64,000 bases of DNA, taken from contig CM021323.1 in assembly GCA_010645155.1 (NCBI GenBank), positions 2,895,835-2,959,834 on the forward strand, in the 5' to 3' direction. Under the pieces are notes generated by a model. It was not told the origin of the DNA. It did not search any database and saw only the letters and a list, made by a program, of their open reading frames with translations. The position numbers were made by a program, and so were the translations under genes. Of this stretch, positions 33,469 to 46,078 are shown piece after piece. The DNA is from Tigriopus japonicus. Taxonomy: Eukaryota; Arthropoda; Copepoda; Harpacticoida; Harpacticidae. Within the stretch, counting starts at the first letter, position 1. The number at the start of each line of letters is the position of its first letter.

Positions 33469-34620
33469 TCAGGCGTTTGAAAATGCCCTCGCTTTCCATA
33501 CGGGCAAAGGCATGTAAATTAACTCGTATTTGGAGGAAATAAATTATTAGTGAAGCATTCAAAACAATTGCCAGTCGACAGTTATTTTCAGTTGATTTTG
33601 TGTTAAGAAAATTTAAACCGATAAATTAACGGAGATTTGATGTTGCTATGGTTGAGTAATGTTTGAAGCGTTTTCAGGAGGCATTGTTAGCGCTTTTTTG
33701 TTCATTCAAGTTCATGTGATGGGATTAGATTAGGCTAGGTTTGCCCATTTATTCATTTTCCAGTGTTCATCAATATCAAACAAACATTTCTTTTATAATT
33801 GTATTGTTTCTTAAGTGTTGGGATGACTTGTGATGAAATTTTGATTTGTATAACAATGCCATAATTGTAAATGAAATTCAAGACGATTGGAGACAATCAT
33901 AACTGATTTTATGTAAACTTAAAGTAATTGTTACTATCGAAACTTGGGCAATTAATTTTTTTCATTATTTTGCCATTGATTTGAATTTTCAAAGGAAGTT
34001 AATTTGGAGCATTTAGCATGTTAAATTTAAAAGGCAGTAAGAAAAAAAATCTACTTCATTGACAAAAGGTAAGGTGGTTATGGATTTTTTACTACCGTTG
34101 CAATGGTTGCAGTTCTCTGCACAACATAAAAAATCAGAATCATAAAATAAACCGGCAATTCATAAAACAATTTTATGAATTTTATGACTTCTTTGCAAAA
34201 CTGAAGGTCACTCTTCGAAAAACGACCATTTTTGGTCAATGAGAGGAAGCTTGTAATAACAGAATTTAACTCTCTAAAGCATCAGGTATTCACATTTAAC
34301 GGCAGGTTGGTAAGTTTGACATTATGTTAAAATAAAATCTTCGAAGAAAGGTATTTGGGTACGTATTTTTCGCTTTGAAACTCTAACTTTTAATTTTGAT
34401 ATTTGCAATACATTTAAAATAACTAACATAACTAATAGAAAACCAATTGTTTGTTTATTTGTTAATTCAATTAATTGGTAATGCCCTAATTTGAACGAGC
34501 CCGTCGACGGAGAATCAACGATGTTCCCGCGGTTTCGTTCATACTCTCTTGTGCGCAAGCGCACTCTCACAGGGAGGAACATTTGGCTTTTACTTCCACA
34601 ACTCAAATGTTTCATTGAAA
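33469..34620. other. Upstream flank of gene C
   Basis: AT-rich with no recognised repeat or exon. A short hyphenated palindrome GTGCGCAAGCGCAC sits at about 34551-34564, roughly 60 bp before the presumed start of transcription. I found no TATA box at the usual distance. Confidence 0.4.
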
Positions 34621-34626
34621 TCAGTT
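34621..34626 (+). promoter_or_regulatory. Candidate initiator element of gene C
   Basis: TCAGTT matches the arthropod initiator consensus TCAKTY and lies 42 bp before the ATG of gene C. It would give a very short 5' UTR. No TATA box is seen near -30. The motif is short, so this is a suggestion only. Confidence 0.35.
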
Positions 34627-34662
34627 TCAAACTAACCCTTGACCGGATCAGATAATCTCAAC

Positions 34663-37600
34663 ATGCGGTTCCTTGCGACGTCTTTGATCCTTGTTGTACT
34701 GGCTTTAAGTTTTGAGATTTGCTCATCACTTGAGTCCGCCAACTCCACAAGAACCGGCAAAAGTAAGTAATTGTTGAATGAACTAATCTCTCTCGAAACA
34801 AAGTTCGGATCGATTCAGCTTGATCGATCACATGGTAGTTTCGTTCGTATTTTTCATTCCATAGGATTATTTTGTTTTAGTTTTTTCACCTTTCCAGATC
34901 ATAAGATTTCAGGTGAGCGATTCTGTTCTCTTTGGAACACTGCAATCTCGTTATTGGGCCCATTTTTAACGTGTTTCCATTTTCTTTTGCAGAATACCGC
35001 TTGTGAAGGAGCATCATCGAGAAATGGAACATGTTATACTTGTGAGACTATTATGAATGAGAGCTAATACCGGGATATGTATATTATAACGAGCCTTGAA
35101 TGGAAATGGAGAAACCATTAATATTGTCAAGAAGAACGAACACATGAGTAGTCCGTTGGGGAAACGACACTTCAGCAGGATACTAACATGGGACACTCAA
35201 GTTCACAAGCTAAGTATGGAGCAGGTAAAAAATCGTCCAGCAAATACGTTTTAGATATTATACAAGAAATTTAGAACGTCCCATTGGTTCGAATCGAATG
35301 TGATTTTAGGGATTTTAAGAATTGGTTTGGATCAATTAATGAACTTATCCAATCAAACAGTAGAGTTTTTGAATTAAAAAGAGAAGTGGTCATTTTCTTA
35401 TGATGTACGTATGGCATACAACAAGATATTGTCAATGCCATCGCATCGATATTTTTGCCTTTTTGTTATGGCCATAAGGAGCGTTAGAACTTCGTTGAGG
35501 TGTGTTATGCCGATTTTTTTCAAGACTTCACTGTTTTTTGAAAGAAAGTGGCTCATTCTAATTTTTTTTTTTAATTTGCAAATAAAGGAGAAAATCACGA
35601 AAAGATGAAAGAATAGTATTTTATATCATTTCTTGCAACGTTTATCTGCCCCTTAGACATTTTTTTTGTTCCCTTTTGGTAGTTCTCTTTTCTTTGTTTT
35701 CATCTTTTTTGAAGAATCATGGTTTATGAGTGGAGCGGCCGAAAATACTTAATTTTCAAGGCCAAATATTTAAATAATATTTAAGGAAAAAACATCAAAA
35801 TATTTAAGAAAATATTGAAAAACCACGCAAATATTTAAAAAATATTTAAATTTGTAGGTATTCAGGGGAAATAAATTGGTATTTTTAGAGCTTCTTCTGT
35901 TTTCAAAATCCAAATTTTTGATAAAAATTTTGCAACGACAAAAATGCAGGAGACAAATCTTTGGTGGAAAACATTCATACCATGTAATGAAAATTGGTGT
36001 TTCTTGACAGTCTTTATTTTTACCCTAGATTCAATCGAAATGTTATTGGCCAAGATTTGGTTGAACATTTAACCCAGGGTTTCCCTAATTTTCTTTCGGT
36101 TGGAGCTGTGCTTTTGTTCTCTAGATTCAAATCTGTTACTGTAATTTTCAAGGCCAAATCGACCAAATATTTCTTTCCCACGCAGAATACTATCCCAATT
36201 TAGTTGTTGACTATTCACCTCAAAATTTGGCTTAATAATTAAAAAAGGGAGATTTTGAAAATATTGCTTTGGGAAGGTCAGATTGTTTGCCAATATTTCA
36301 AAAGATATGCGAAAGTTTTGATGATTCTTGATATGATTCAAAGAAACAAAGGGAATTACCTGTAGTTTTGGAAGAAAAAGCCCAAATATTTTAAAAGTGC
36401 TCAATACGGTAAAATATTTAAGTTAAATATTTTTATATTTAATTAAATATTTTCGGCCGCTCTATAATTATGAGAGTCTCTGGATTAGACAATGATTGTG
36501 TCAACGAATTATTAACATACAAGTGCACTAAATCTCCTCCTCTGGTTTATTGTTAAACTCGCACTTGAAAATAAGCTAAGGAGATTGTTTTACAGAGGTA
36601 AGCGACACCTGAAATTTACTTACACTGTGACAATGAAGTTGGAACCCCCTTTCAAATATATTAATCCATCAAGCCATTTTTTCTGAGTAGCTAGCTCTCC
36701 AAAGCAAATTGAATCGGGGGTTAGAATTAACCTTGGATGAGCGGTTTGTGGTATCTATTTTGGACGGCACTTTTACTCTTTATGTCAATGGACCCATCAC
36801 AGCTCGTTTATTTTCCATAGTTCCCATAGTTCAATTACCTAATGTTGGGTGGCAATGTCCCTTTAGAGATTAAAAGGTGAATTTTCACTCATTTAATTAA
36901 GAATTCATCATTCAACCTTCAACAGTGTGTCGCCATCTAAGGTAGGTAATTGAATCAATTTGGCCAACGCCATTTTACTGAGCTTTGAGATCTAAGAAAA
37001 GTAAACGGGCTGTGCAGGGTTCATTACCTAGCATTATAACCCATCATTGAATGGAAATGTGTTGCATTGAACGATTAAAAAAAAAACACATTCGCTTCAC
37101 CTAGATGGCTCTTGCATGGTTTAGCGTACCCTCAACACATCCTACTTGGGCGCCCTCTCGTGTTCTCAAATGAACAACCCGCCATCAGAGCGAGCAAGCC
37201 TTCTTGCGGAAGCAAAATTTAGCTTCAATCAAAGAGAAAAATGACAATCAGCGCCATCTTGAGGTAGAAACAGTTGTGGGTGCTTCTGTACAGTCTTTGG
37301 CCTTAATTTGTGACTACTCAGCATGGTTTTTGGTTTTTGAAAGCAATAATATCGTAGCTGAGCTCTAAAAGACTCGAAATTTGAAGAGAAATCCACTTTA
37401 AGATGGAAGGTGCAATTTTGGCAACAAGTTTAAGCTGAGGATAGGTCTAAAATCAAGAGAATTTGCCCCTGTTTAGGCTCCATCTAGTGGCGATTTTTGT
37501 AACCTTCAATTAAAATTCTTCAATGTCATCATTTAGAAATTAAACTGGTTGGATCATGGACATGAAATTACTTACTTGAAATTTTTAAAATAAAGTCGTT

Positions 37601-40600
37601 GACGTTTTTTTTTGTTTGTGGGGGTTCAATCCACGATTTCATTATTGAACCACATCATTTGAACCTCGTGCGTTATAGAGATATATTACATAGATTATTA
37701 TATCCCTATATAAATTGTATTGCACGGTAACAGACAGCTTATCATTGTAGAGTGTCTCATGGGCTGCCTCAACTTGTTAGGAGGTTCTTTCCTTTCAAAT
37801 GTATTTTGCTTCTTCATACTTTTTCGCTTACGAAAATTATGTACGTATATATGGAAAAGGTGAAACAAGTGTTAGGATACTCGACGCATTAGAAAGCGAG
37901 CCTTGGACTAAGATGTTTGTGTAAAAACCTTAACCAATCTGTTGACTTGTGCCTTCCCGGTCCAAAAATGACTCAAAGAAGGATATTTGTAGTAGATATA
38001 AATATATAAATTATATAATATAAAACTTACGGCCTTGTTACTAGAATAAAAATTTAACGAAATGGTTACTTGGTTACAAAAACTATCATTTTCGTAGAAT
38101 GAGAGGGTAAGGTCCTGAGAAATTGAAGGGACCTTGCATGATGATATCTGATGGCCAGTGTTCCAATCCTTGTAAAAAAGTGGCTGCTTTTTTAGAAGTT
38201 TCCACGAAAGATCATTGATAACATTAATTAAAAACAAGGTAGCCCATTAAGCGCCAATTCTTACAAACCTGGGATTTAACGTTCTTCTTCAACGAATTGA
38301 CGTCCCACGTTTCGTTCTTGTATAATCTCCATAAAACGTATTTCAGTGACGAATTTTACATGTTCCATCCTTTGAAGAACCTCCTCAAATTTATAATGAC
38401 AATTTACTCAACACGTTTTCCTCAAATTTTTTATAGAACATTAACATGAACGTTGGGAAAAAATGGGCCAAATTGAAACAAATTTGCACAATTCACAAAC
38501 ACAAAAACTGTCTCAGTATATCATTTGTGTTCGTTGAGCTCGAATTTGCTAAAGCGGTTGTAAAATTGCATTGTGCACAAGATATTAGCTCTCAATTCAT
38601 CTGACTTTTCTTTTCAATCAAGCCGAAGAATGCGCCTCAAAAGGTAAGACTGCAAATTGTTGCTTTCCTAATGAAAACGTTTACATTGAGATGATGTTTT
38701 GTTTTAGGCGGAACAGCCGGTGGAAGTTGTGCTCAAGGATTTGGCGTTTGTTGCATATGTAAGATTTAATTTGTGATTTCTACATTAGTGCGTCCGTAAA
38801 GTGGCATGACATAACCATTATTATACGTTGTTCACCAGTCATTGCTCGATGTGGAGACACTGTGTCTCAAAACTGTACCTATCTCGTCCAAACTTCAACT
38901 ACGAGTACCGTGGCGGATCCCTGTATATTTACGATATGCAAAGAATCTTCCCATATTTGCCGTTTGAGACTTGATTTTTTGGTATGTCTTTCTCCCACTA
39001 AATTTGATATAAAAATAGTCAAAATCAGCAATCACAAGCTTGTATTCGTAGACCTTTTCAATCGCTGGACCATTTCTTGGAACTGCCGTGGGTGATGCCG
39101 GCCAAGATTCTGGTAACTGAAACCCTTTGTGGTCGACGTTTCGACACTATTGTTTCTAAAGCTTAGCTTGTGTGTCCTAGGTTCCCTTATCGGGGATTGT
39201 GTTCAAGATACCTTCATTGTCACCTCACCCGGAAAAACGGCCTCACCCGAGATTTGCGGCTACAACTCGGGACAACATAGTGAGTATGCGCAAAATAGTA
39301 AAAGTAGTAAAAGCAATCACCATTTTCACTTACTTTTATCAGGATATTTATTCACATGCTGGCTGCTATTGATATTTGATGCTTGAGAAAGAGTGTCAAA
39401 TCCAATGATAAGCTAAAATTTAGCATTTGCAGCGCTGGGGTTGAGAATTCCTCAACTATTTGCAACATTCCAGGGCTCATTGGGATGAGTGTTTTGCCTT
39501 AAGCTTACAAATTCGTCAACAGATGGAGGCAACACAGAAGGGAAAAGTCTCTTGATTTTAGAGCTCTCTTTCCGATTTCTTCCTTCAGATCACAACTCGA
39601 AGTGGAGCAAAAGGGAGTCTTTTCTGCTCTTACATTATTTTCAGTCTTGCCACAAAGAGGCAAAGTGCCCTCTTAAAGAGAGAAGGAATACTGTTTAAGC
39701 TTCTAATTCATTGAAAATCTTGGGATGTCACATCGATGTGGATGTCATCGCCAGGAAGTGCAAGACTAGTAGAATAAAGGAAGACAATTTTTAACATCTT
39801 TCGTTTGCTTGTGGTTTAGGCTTCCTAACTAATCAATCCTTTAAGGTCATAAGTATCAAAAATTTCTATACATTTTTCCCGATCTCCCGTTCCTGCACGT
39901 TAGGCTCTACTTGTTCTCAAAACAAGGGAGAAAATAATTCATAAACTTTTCCAATTTTAGTGATTATGGACGCATCGAATGAATGCAACAAAGCCATGTT
40001 CAATTTTGTCGGACCTGCAACCACTCGGGTGTTTGACATTAAAGGTAGTATATCAAGCGTCCGTCGATTGCAAACACATATGTATTCTCATGAAATGTTA
40101 TATTTTTCTTAGTGACTCAATATGCTTGTGGCGATGAAAATGCAGGTAAGTTTCTAAAGGTTGCTTCAATGTACGAGCATGTATGGCTCATTTCGGCCAT
40201 GTGTTAATCTTAACTCCGCTTAAACTATTTTCACTTTGTAGGGCCCGACGGATGTTTACAATATTTTACCGGAAACACTGGAACATTTTCCAGGTAATCG
40301 TTTGGCGTTTCTATTCTCTTTTACATTCAATAGCTTTGAAAGATATAACTTAAAGAGAAAGTTGTCTTTAGAAAGTACGAAGAAGTAATGTACAATTTTT
40401 TTGTATCATGGGACATGTACTTCACGGCGATCATCCTCAAACTTTTGCTTAGTAATTTCACATTTTGTAACCCTTCCATTGTTCCTTTTCCAGTTTTAAT
40501 TTTCCAACCAACGCAGCAACCGTTGGAGATACTGGTAAGAATATTTTTTACAACATTGAAACTGAGCAATTGTTCATGATCATAAGTAGGGCCCGGAAAA

Positions 40601-43600
40601 ATATTTGCAAAAAAGCGACTAAATATCTAATACATATTTTCTTCAAAAGCCCAAAATATTTGGAAAAAAAGTCGGATATTGAAGAAAAAAAATTTTTGAA
40701 AAGGCCAATTTTTGGTATTTTGTCTGTGTGCACCGATTTTCCAAATTTGTTTCTGGTGATCCAACTTGAAAAAAAATGTTTTGTTTCGTTATCAATTTAT
40801 TCAATTATTTTATGGGAGCAAACTTGACAAGTAATTGATTTAAACAATACAATTTTCAATTTGCCTCAACAGATGGCGCAGTTTTTTCGTATATGACAGT
40901 AGCTTTGATTGCGAATGTCTAATCTTAGTCCAAATGCCATTTTGTAGAGTTTTTTGTATTTTGGATTCATTTAAGGAAGGCTCTTTTGAGCATTGGTCAT
41001 TCATTTCTTTTCCTCAATTTCGCCCGAAATATTTTTTTGACTAGAATATTCGTGAAAATATTTGTTTTTTCCTTGAAACAGCCAAAATATTTAAAATATC
41101 GAGGAAAAGAGGAGAAATATTTTAAGAATATTTTATATTTTAAAGAAATTATTTCGGGGCCCTAATCATAAGTCTTGCTTGGGTGACTTTGTGAAAGAGT
41201 CTTTTTGTTGGGACTTTCATCCAAAAATCTTAAAAAGTATTACTTTACAAGCCCATGAGTTAGGTGATGTCTTCAAGGACGAAAATGTATTTAAGTGCGA
41301 GCATTTGCTTTCTCGAGACGTTTCCTATATTTTTAAGTGTTACTTTAAGTGCTTGGTGTTTCATGAGCTGGCCATTGGAGGAGGACTTCAGAAGGCAATG
41401 AATGGTGCATTACACCATTAACTTTGGGGTAGCATGTCATTTTTTATCCAACTTGAAAAAAAAAATGTTGAGTTTCGTTATCAAAAGGCACAGTTGTGTT
41501 GATGAATACCTTTAATGAGGTCGTTAGAACCTTTCTCATTCAGTATATCCCACTTGCATGCTAGTCATTGAAGTGGGCCATTGAATGTATGTTTTACAGA
41601 CATTACTGCGGAAAATCAAATGAAATATAGTTCATATGGAACCGAGAGAGACAAAAAATTTGTCCAGAAAAGAAAACTTCAAGACGGGGAATGATCCAGT
41701 AAAGTAGTCGTGGTAGGGGTTTATACCAAGGCACTGAGTAGCCAACACACCCACTGATGTACTTGAGGTGAACCAATCTAGCTCCTAAAACCGATATTGA
41801 GCAGGCAAAGCAGGTAGTGGGATAGTACGAATGTCCATGGTTGAACTAATTTTCAGGTTTGAAAAATTGTAAGAGAAGTCCCAAAAAGGATAAGTTGGTC
41901 AACAAAATACCATATATATACTCAAAAGAAGGGAGTAATGGCCAAGATCCGACATCACTCGTTTCATTTTAATTGACACCCCCTTGGGCTGATGTCCTCG
42001 GATCGGCAATAAAATGAAACTCCGGAGGGAGGGTCATTTTATTGCCGACCGCCGGAGTTTGGCCATTACTCCCCTCCTTAAAAGGTGCACAAATAGTATA
42101 TAGTACTTGCACCTTGATTGCATAGAGTCAGAGGAGAATGTTTTAATTTTATATACTGCTATATTCACTAAGCCACTTGTGAGTTTTACACATACAAAAA
42201 GTTTTAACAAGTGAAAGAAAGTAATCTGAAATAAATTCTTTTTGGGCTATTTTTTTATCAGAAGTAAAGAGTAATTCAAGAGGTGGAAATATTTAATTCA
42301 TAAAAAATTGTTTTGTTGATGTGACGCCTGAACAAAAACAAAATTCATCATAAGGAAAGGTGCATTATACAATTCAATGCTCTTTTGTGACCCCGGAAAA
42401 ATGAGCGTTTGTTGTGCTTTCTGTAAAAACAATGCAAGAGAAAAGACTTCCTCGTTTCGACAACAGTAACCGTTCCTTTTTTCCAGGAACGAATATTCAT
42501 ATAGTCCTATTATATTGTAAAAAAACGCAAATTCTTCAGAAAAGGGAAAACTCTTCACAAGTTAGGTCAATTGTCATCCATCCGACTTTTATCTTCATTT
42601 TTCAGTAACTCATCTGTCAAAGCAGTGTTATACAATGTGCTTTCGGCAAGAACTTGGGAAGTGCGCTATTTGTTACAGTGTGGCAATTCTTGGAGGCGCT
42701 GCCACAATGGATCAAGCTTCATTTGGGCTTTCTGATAGTCCTGATTCAGCTATTGCCAAAAGTGCTCAAGATGGGGATTGCCCAGCCGACTTCTTGCAGG
42801 TAAAGTTGCATTCATGTATGTAAATACAATCTAAGCGACTTGGTTGCAAACTCACCTTGCTCACTTTAGATTCCTGGTGCAGAGCGTGATGCTGCTCCTG
42901 CTGGCGAAATGTTTGAAGTGGGATCTTTGAGTACCATTATTTATCAGCGTATCTGTGGGAGATTCTTTGGATTTGTTACTGATGCAGCCATCGATATGGG
43001 AGTAGAAGACAATGGACAATCCATTTGCAGTAAGTAACTCTCGGAGATTTGAAGAAATCTTGAAAAAAGATCTAATGTGGCTATGGAGTGAAAAGCTAGG
43101 ATATAGGGATTTTAGAATCTTTAATTTGAAACCCAAAGTAATTGAATCAAATTCAATCACAATTGACGTACATTTTTTATCCTTTGTGTGTGAAATAGTT
43201 CAACCATGCTCAATGTAAAAGGGGAAATATGGAAAATTCACAATGAAAAGTAGGTTACAATTTTTAGGTAAATTTTTCTTAGCATCACTGAATGGGACAA
43301 GGATTTTTTATGAAATGTCTAATTTCAGAAAAAATTTAGCGGACAAAAAATGGCATTCCATTGGTTGAAATATAATTAATACTGATAATTGTTTCTGGAA
43401 ATGAAAGTTAAATTACAATTACAACAGAGGTTTGTCAATGTTGCTTTTGGAGCTCTGGGAGAGGTTTTCTGACATGTAAAAATGCAAGTCAATCGAATTT
43501 TTCTTTAAGAAGACATAACTGTAGCTAAAAGGTTTAAAAAGTGTTTCACAAGAAATGGCAAATGTTGATGCAACTAATCTTTTTATTGGTTATGTTATTT

Positions 43601-45382
43601 GTTGTTATGTCTATTTTGCGATGAAAAATCTTTTGCAATATTAAAGAAACTCAAAATTGGGTAATATTTAGACATTTTGAAAAATTGGGTTGATATTTCA
43701 AGTTTCGATTTTAGTCAATGTGAACATGGTTCTTCATGAAAATGTAAATTTGAATATGAACCTGTCAGGCATATTTCTTAGTAATTTTGGCTGAAAACAC
43801 ATCAAAGTGTACTCAAAATAGTTAGAAAATATGTGTTCCAAAAATCTTGTTTAACTGCATTTTAAGTGATATCAGGTATAATTTTGGGCTTAATTTTAGC
43901 ATTTGTCTTTGCAGACTTTTATCACGTTTTTAGGTATATAACTTTTTCTCTGTAACTAAACGTATTTAATGCAATAAAAGTAAATTTGTTTCCATTTAAT
44001 TTTGGGTCAAAAAATGCCGTGATGTCTTTGGCTATTTCGATTACAGACCTAAAAAACTGATATTTTAAGCACCGTGATTAGATGCAAGTGGACTATACGT
44101 ATTTGCATCCCAATGGAAGGGGCGATGTTGCCAGGCTACTTTGTCCCGTCCTAGTTTTGGGCCATCATGGACTTTGGGCTTCAGGAGCAACGAGATAGTA
44201 AGAGCATGTTCTATTGCTCTTCGCATTTCTAACACCAAAGACAGTGCAATGTGTGACTGGTTCAGTCCAGGTATTCCAGTTGTCCGAGTGAGCTCAGGGC
44301 ATGTGAGCTCAGAATCGTCTTATGTCGAAATTGTGGGAACATGTAAAGGAAAAACAATGCAAAAGAGACTTGCTTCTCAGAATGGATTTTTTTATTGATT
44401 TATTGAGATCCTATAGAGGGCGAAATTTCGTTTCCACCCAAGTGAGGGTTCGACGAAACAGTTTCAAAAAAGTGAAGGAACACCCGTAGCGATTAGTATG
44501 GTGTTTGTTTTGTTGCAGATTTTTGAGTACCGCTCTCTGTAAGTAAATAAATCATAAAAAGGAATTCACACGATAAGTATTAGTATGAAATTTGATCTAC
44601 CAATGACTTCCTGTTGGGAGATCTGAATATTCGTTATACTATATGAGATCCTCTTGAATAGTGGTTTTATCAGGAATAGTATTTTGAAAATTTGTCCAAT
44701 ACTGCCTTCAATGTTGCTTCAGGGTTGGGCACCTAAATTATGAAGAAGTTTTATTGAAGGTCACAAATGCGAATGACAAGTGGTGAATGAATGGCATTCG
44801 CCACTCGTCGTCTCTAATGAATCAAAGATTATCGCTTGCGGGGTTTGATTCAAGGATCTTGATAGAAGTCTAATATATGCTCTTGAAGTTATGTAGCTTT
44901 CAGACAAGACCATACAAATCACGTATGCAAGAATTGATGTTTCATTGAGCTTGGATGCCATGGATCCGAGGAACCAACGTCTTTCCCAAACCCGATAGTA
45001 AACCTGTACAACAAAGCCTAAAAGTCTGGTAGTCTAGTATTGTTACTAGAGACAGAAATATTTTGTTCTTGGAGTGTCAATAACAATTTGGGGGGGCCGG
45101 TGTGAAATGTAGGTCATCTCATTGCGAATTTTGAGCTTTGAGCTATTCTTCACAATCCAGCCTTCCAGAAGAATCTGATCGCATCCAGGATCCGACCGAC
45201 ACTGTCAAGTTTTAAAATTGTCTCCAAATTTCATTTCAGCACAACGACGTCCTTTCAGGGTGCTTTTCAAAACTGACGAGAATGAATTATCCGCAGGAAA
45301 CGACGCAACAGCCAATGAACAAAACCAATTCCCCGCCGGCATCATTGGATTTCACTTGAACTATGCTCTCCAAGACTGCTGA
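34663..45382 (+). CDS. Gene C: complete secreted CUB-like protein, 15 exons, 420 aa
   Basis: Exons: 34663-34762, 34881-34912, 34992-35040, 38623-38643, 38708-38758, 38839-38981, 39052-39112, 39181-39279, 39961-40044, 40113-40145, 40242-40293, 40494-40534, 42606-42799, 42870-43029, 45240-45382. They sum to 1263 nt; all junctions are GT-AG and keep phase. The start gives a signal peptide (MRFLATSLILVVLALSF). Then come FSPFQIIRF, NTACEG, GTCYTSEECASKGG, GFGVCC, CGDTVSQNCTY, ICRLRLDFLTFSIAGP, ICGYNSGQH, GPDGCLQYFTG, SFNFP, CFRQELG, ICTQRRPFRVLFKTD and GFHLNYALQDC. I read it as an N-terminal cysteine motif, a CUB-like domain and a second CUB-like half, secreted, ligand unknown. Large introns hold two hAT MITEs, a dispersed repeat and a foldback, none breaking exons. 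Confidence 0.92.
35731..36467. mobile_element. hAT-like MITE with AAATATTT word array (GCGGCCG ends)
   Basis: The left end TGGAGCGGCCGAAAATACTT and right end AATATTTTCGGCCGCTCTA are inverted repeats. TTATGAG lies on both sides (35724-35730 and 36468-36474), a 7-bp direct match that may be part of an 8-bp duplication (TTTATGAG against ATTATGAG). Subterminal zones at 35750-35855 and 36385-36450 are AAATATTTAA reiterations. The middle about 450 bp is unique and non-coding. It lies in gene C intron 3. Confidence 0.8.
37078..37522. repeat. About 445-bp dispersed repeat, copy 2, in gene C intron 3
   Basis: Direct-orientation homologue of 32502-32944. Ends coincide within a few bases (AAACACATTCGCTTCACC at the left, AAAATTCTTCA at the right), so this is a defined element rather than a segmental duplication. 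Its type is unknown; a SINE-like or internally deleted element is possible. Confidence 0.85.
40587..41164. mobile_element. hAT MITE with AAATATTT word array (GGGCCC ends), exact 8-bp target duplication
   Basis: The ends TAGGGCCCGGAAAAATATTT and AAATTATTTCGGGGCCCTA are inverted repeats. ATCATAAG flanks exactly on both sides (40579-40586 and 41165-41172). Length 578 bp. The subterminal regions reiterate AAATATTT or AATATTTT. No transposase. It sits inside intron 12 of gene C, 52 bp after the donor. A one-ended relative starts at 45876. Confidence 0.93.
41926..42081. repeat. Foldback MITE in gene C intron 12
   Basis: AAGGGAGTAATGGCCAA at about 41929 is mirrored by TTGGCCATTACTCCCCTCCTT at about 42059 (one base of difference in length). 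Inside, GATCGGCAATAAAATGA (42001) is mirrored by TCATTTTATTGCCGACC (42034), with ACTCCGGAGG between, so the right half can also form its own hairpin. The element is about 155 bp. Confidence 0.7.
43030..45239. other. Gene C intron 14
   Basis: 2.2 kb. A G+C-richer block at about 44100-44400 is open on the plus strand for 85 codons from 44141, but I recognise no domain in it and it has no matching splice phase to neighbouring exons. The rest is AT-rich without identified repeats. Confidence 0.4.
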
Positions 45383-45492
45383 GTTTAAATCGTTAACAAA
45401 TTCGTTAAGTTATTAATTCTTTTGATTCGTTGCAACTATGCTGCACAAATATCCGTGTTATGTAAACCCAAATAAGTGAACCATTCATTTCG

Positions 45493-45550
45493 AATAAACG
45501 TAGACTAGTTTAAGAAACAAGTCAGATGGAGTCCAAAAATCTGCAATAAA
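45493..45550 (+). promoter_or_regulatory. Candidate polyadenylation signals of gene C
   Basis: AATAAA occurs at 45493-45498 and 45545-45550, 111 and 163 bp after the gene C stop codon. Either could define the 3' end; the sequence does not decide. Confidence 0.5.
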
Positions 45551-45875
45551 GTTGAAAAATCGGGGAAAAAGTTATGCATAATTAACTATCTTTAAAATAC
45601 CCCCAATAGCTCATTTGCTGACGGTCAGGATGTTTGTACCGTTGTTAGTTCTTTCTGTATTTTGTTCAAATCAAATTTTGAGGGTCTAAATCGAAGACAT
45701 AAAATTCAAAAAGCAGGGCAAAAAAGGTCTTTATAATTTGTTTAGTACGTTTTTAGGTGGTGTGTATTTTGGTTACCCAATTTGGTATGTCGTATGATCT
45801 TAGATCATATAGGATGGAATAAAAAAAAAATTGCACGAGGAAACTGGTCAAGATTCCAAATTGATGTGTAATTGT

Positions 45876-46005
45876 TAGGGCCCGAAACTATACACTACAT
45901 ATTTTCAATATTTATTTTTTGAAAAATATTTCTCCTCGATTTCTCAAATTTTTTGGCGGTTTCGTGAAAGCGCAATATCTATGAATATTTGCCCACAATC
46001 ATGTC
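45876..46005. mobile_element. One-ended remnant of the GGGCCC/AAATATTT hAT MITE family
   Basis: The left end TAGGGCCCGAAACTA is followed by reiterated AATATTT words (TTTTCAATATTTATTTTTTG, AAAATATTTCTCC). The inner string TCTCCTCGATTTCTCAAATT resembles the inverse of GAGGAAAAGAGGAGAAATAT in the 40587 element. No right end was found before 46079. Confidence 0.6.
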
Positions 46006-46078
46006 ATTTACGTAGATGCACAGGACACTTCCTTGGGAAAATCCAGAGTCCATTTCAATCTCGGCGACCATCAGATAA

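Larger units (their letters stand above)
35041..38622. other. Gene C intron 3, largest intron
   Basis: 3.6 kb. It holds the hAT-like element at 35731-36467 and copy 2 of the 445-bp dispersed repeat at 37078-37522. The remainder has no recognised feature. The intron ends TTTCAATCAAG before a 21-bp exon. Confidence 0.75.
40535..42605. other. Gene C intron 12
   Basis: Contains the hAT MITE at 40587-41164 and a foldback at 41926-42081. A string near 40765-40800 inside the MITE (CAACTTGAAAAAAAATGTTT, then GTTTCGTTATCAA) recurs outside it at 41450-41485, which suggests an older related insertion. No coding exon was recognised. Confidence 0.65.

Noticed and set aside
34771..35067. Single unspliced frame through 34771-35067 as an exon
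   Set aside because: Family comparison supports two short exons (34881-34912 and 34992-35040) with good splice sites; the frame between them is intron.
44141..44398. 85-codon frame in gene C intron 14 as a nested gene
   Set aside because: No recognisable domain, ordinary length for chance in a less AT-rich block, and no promoter or splice evidence.
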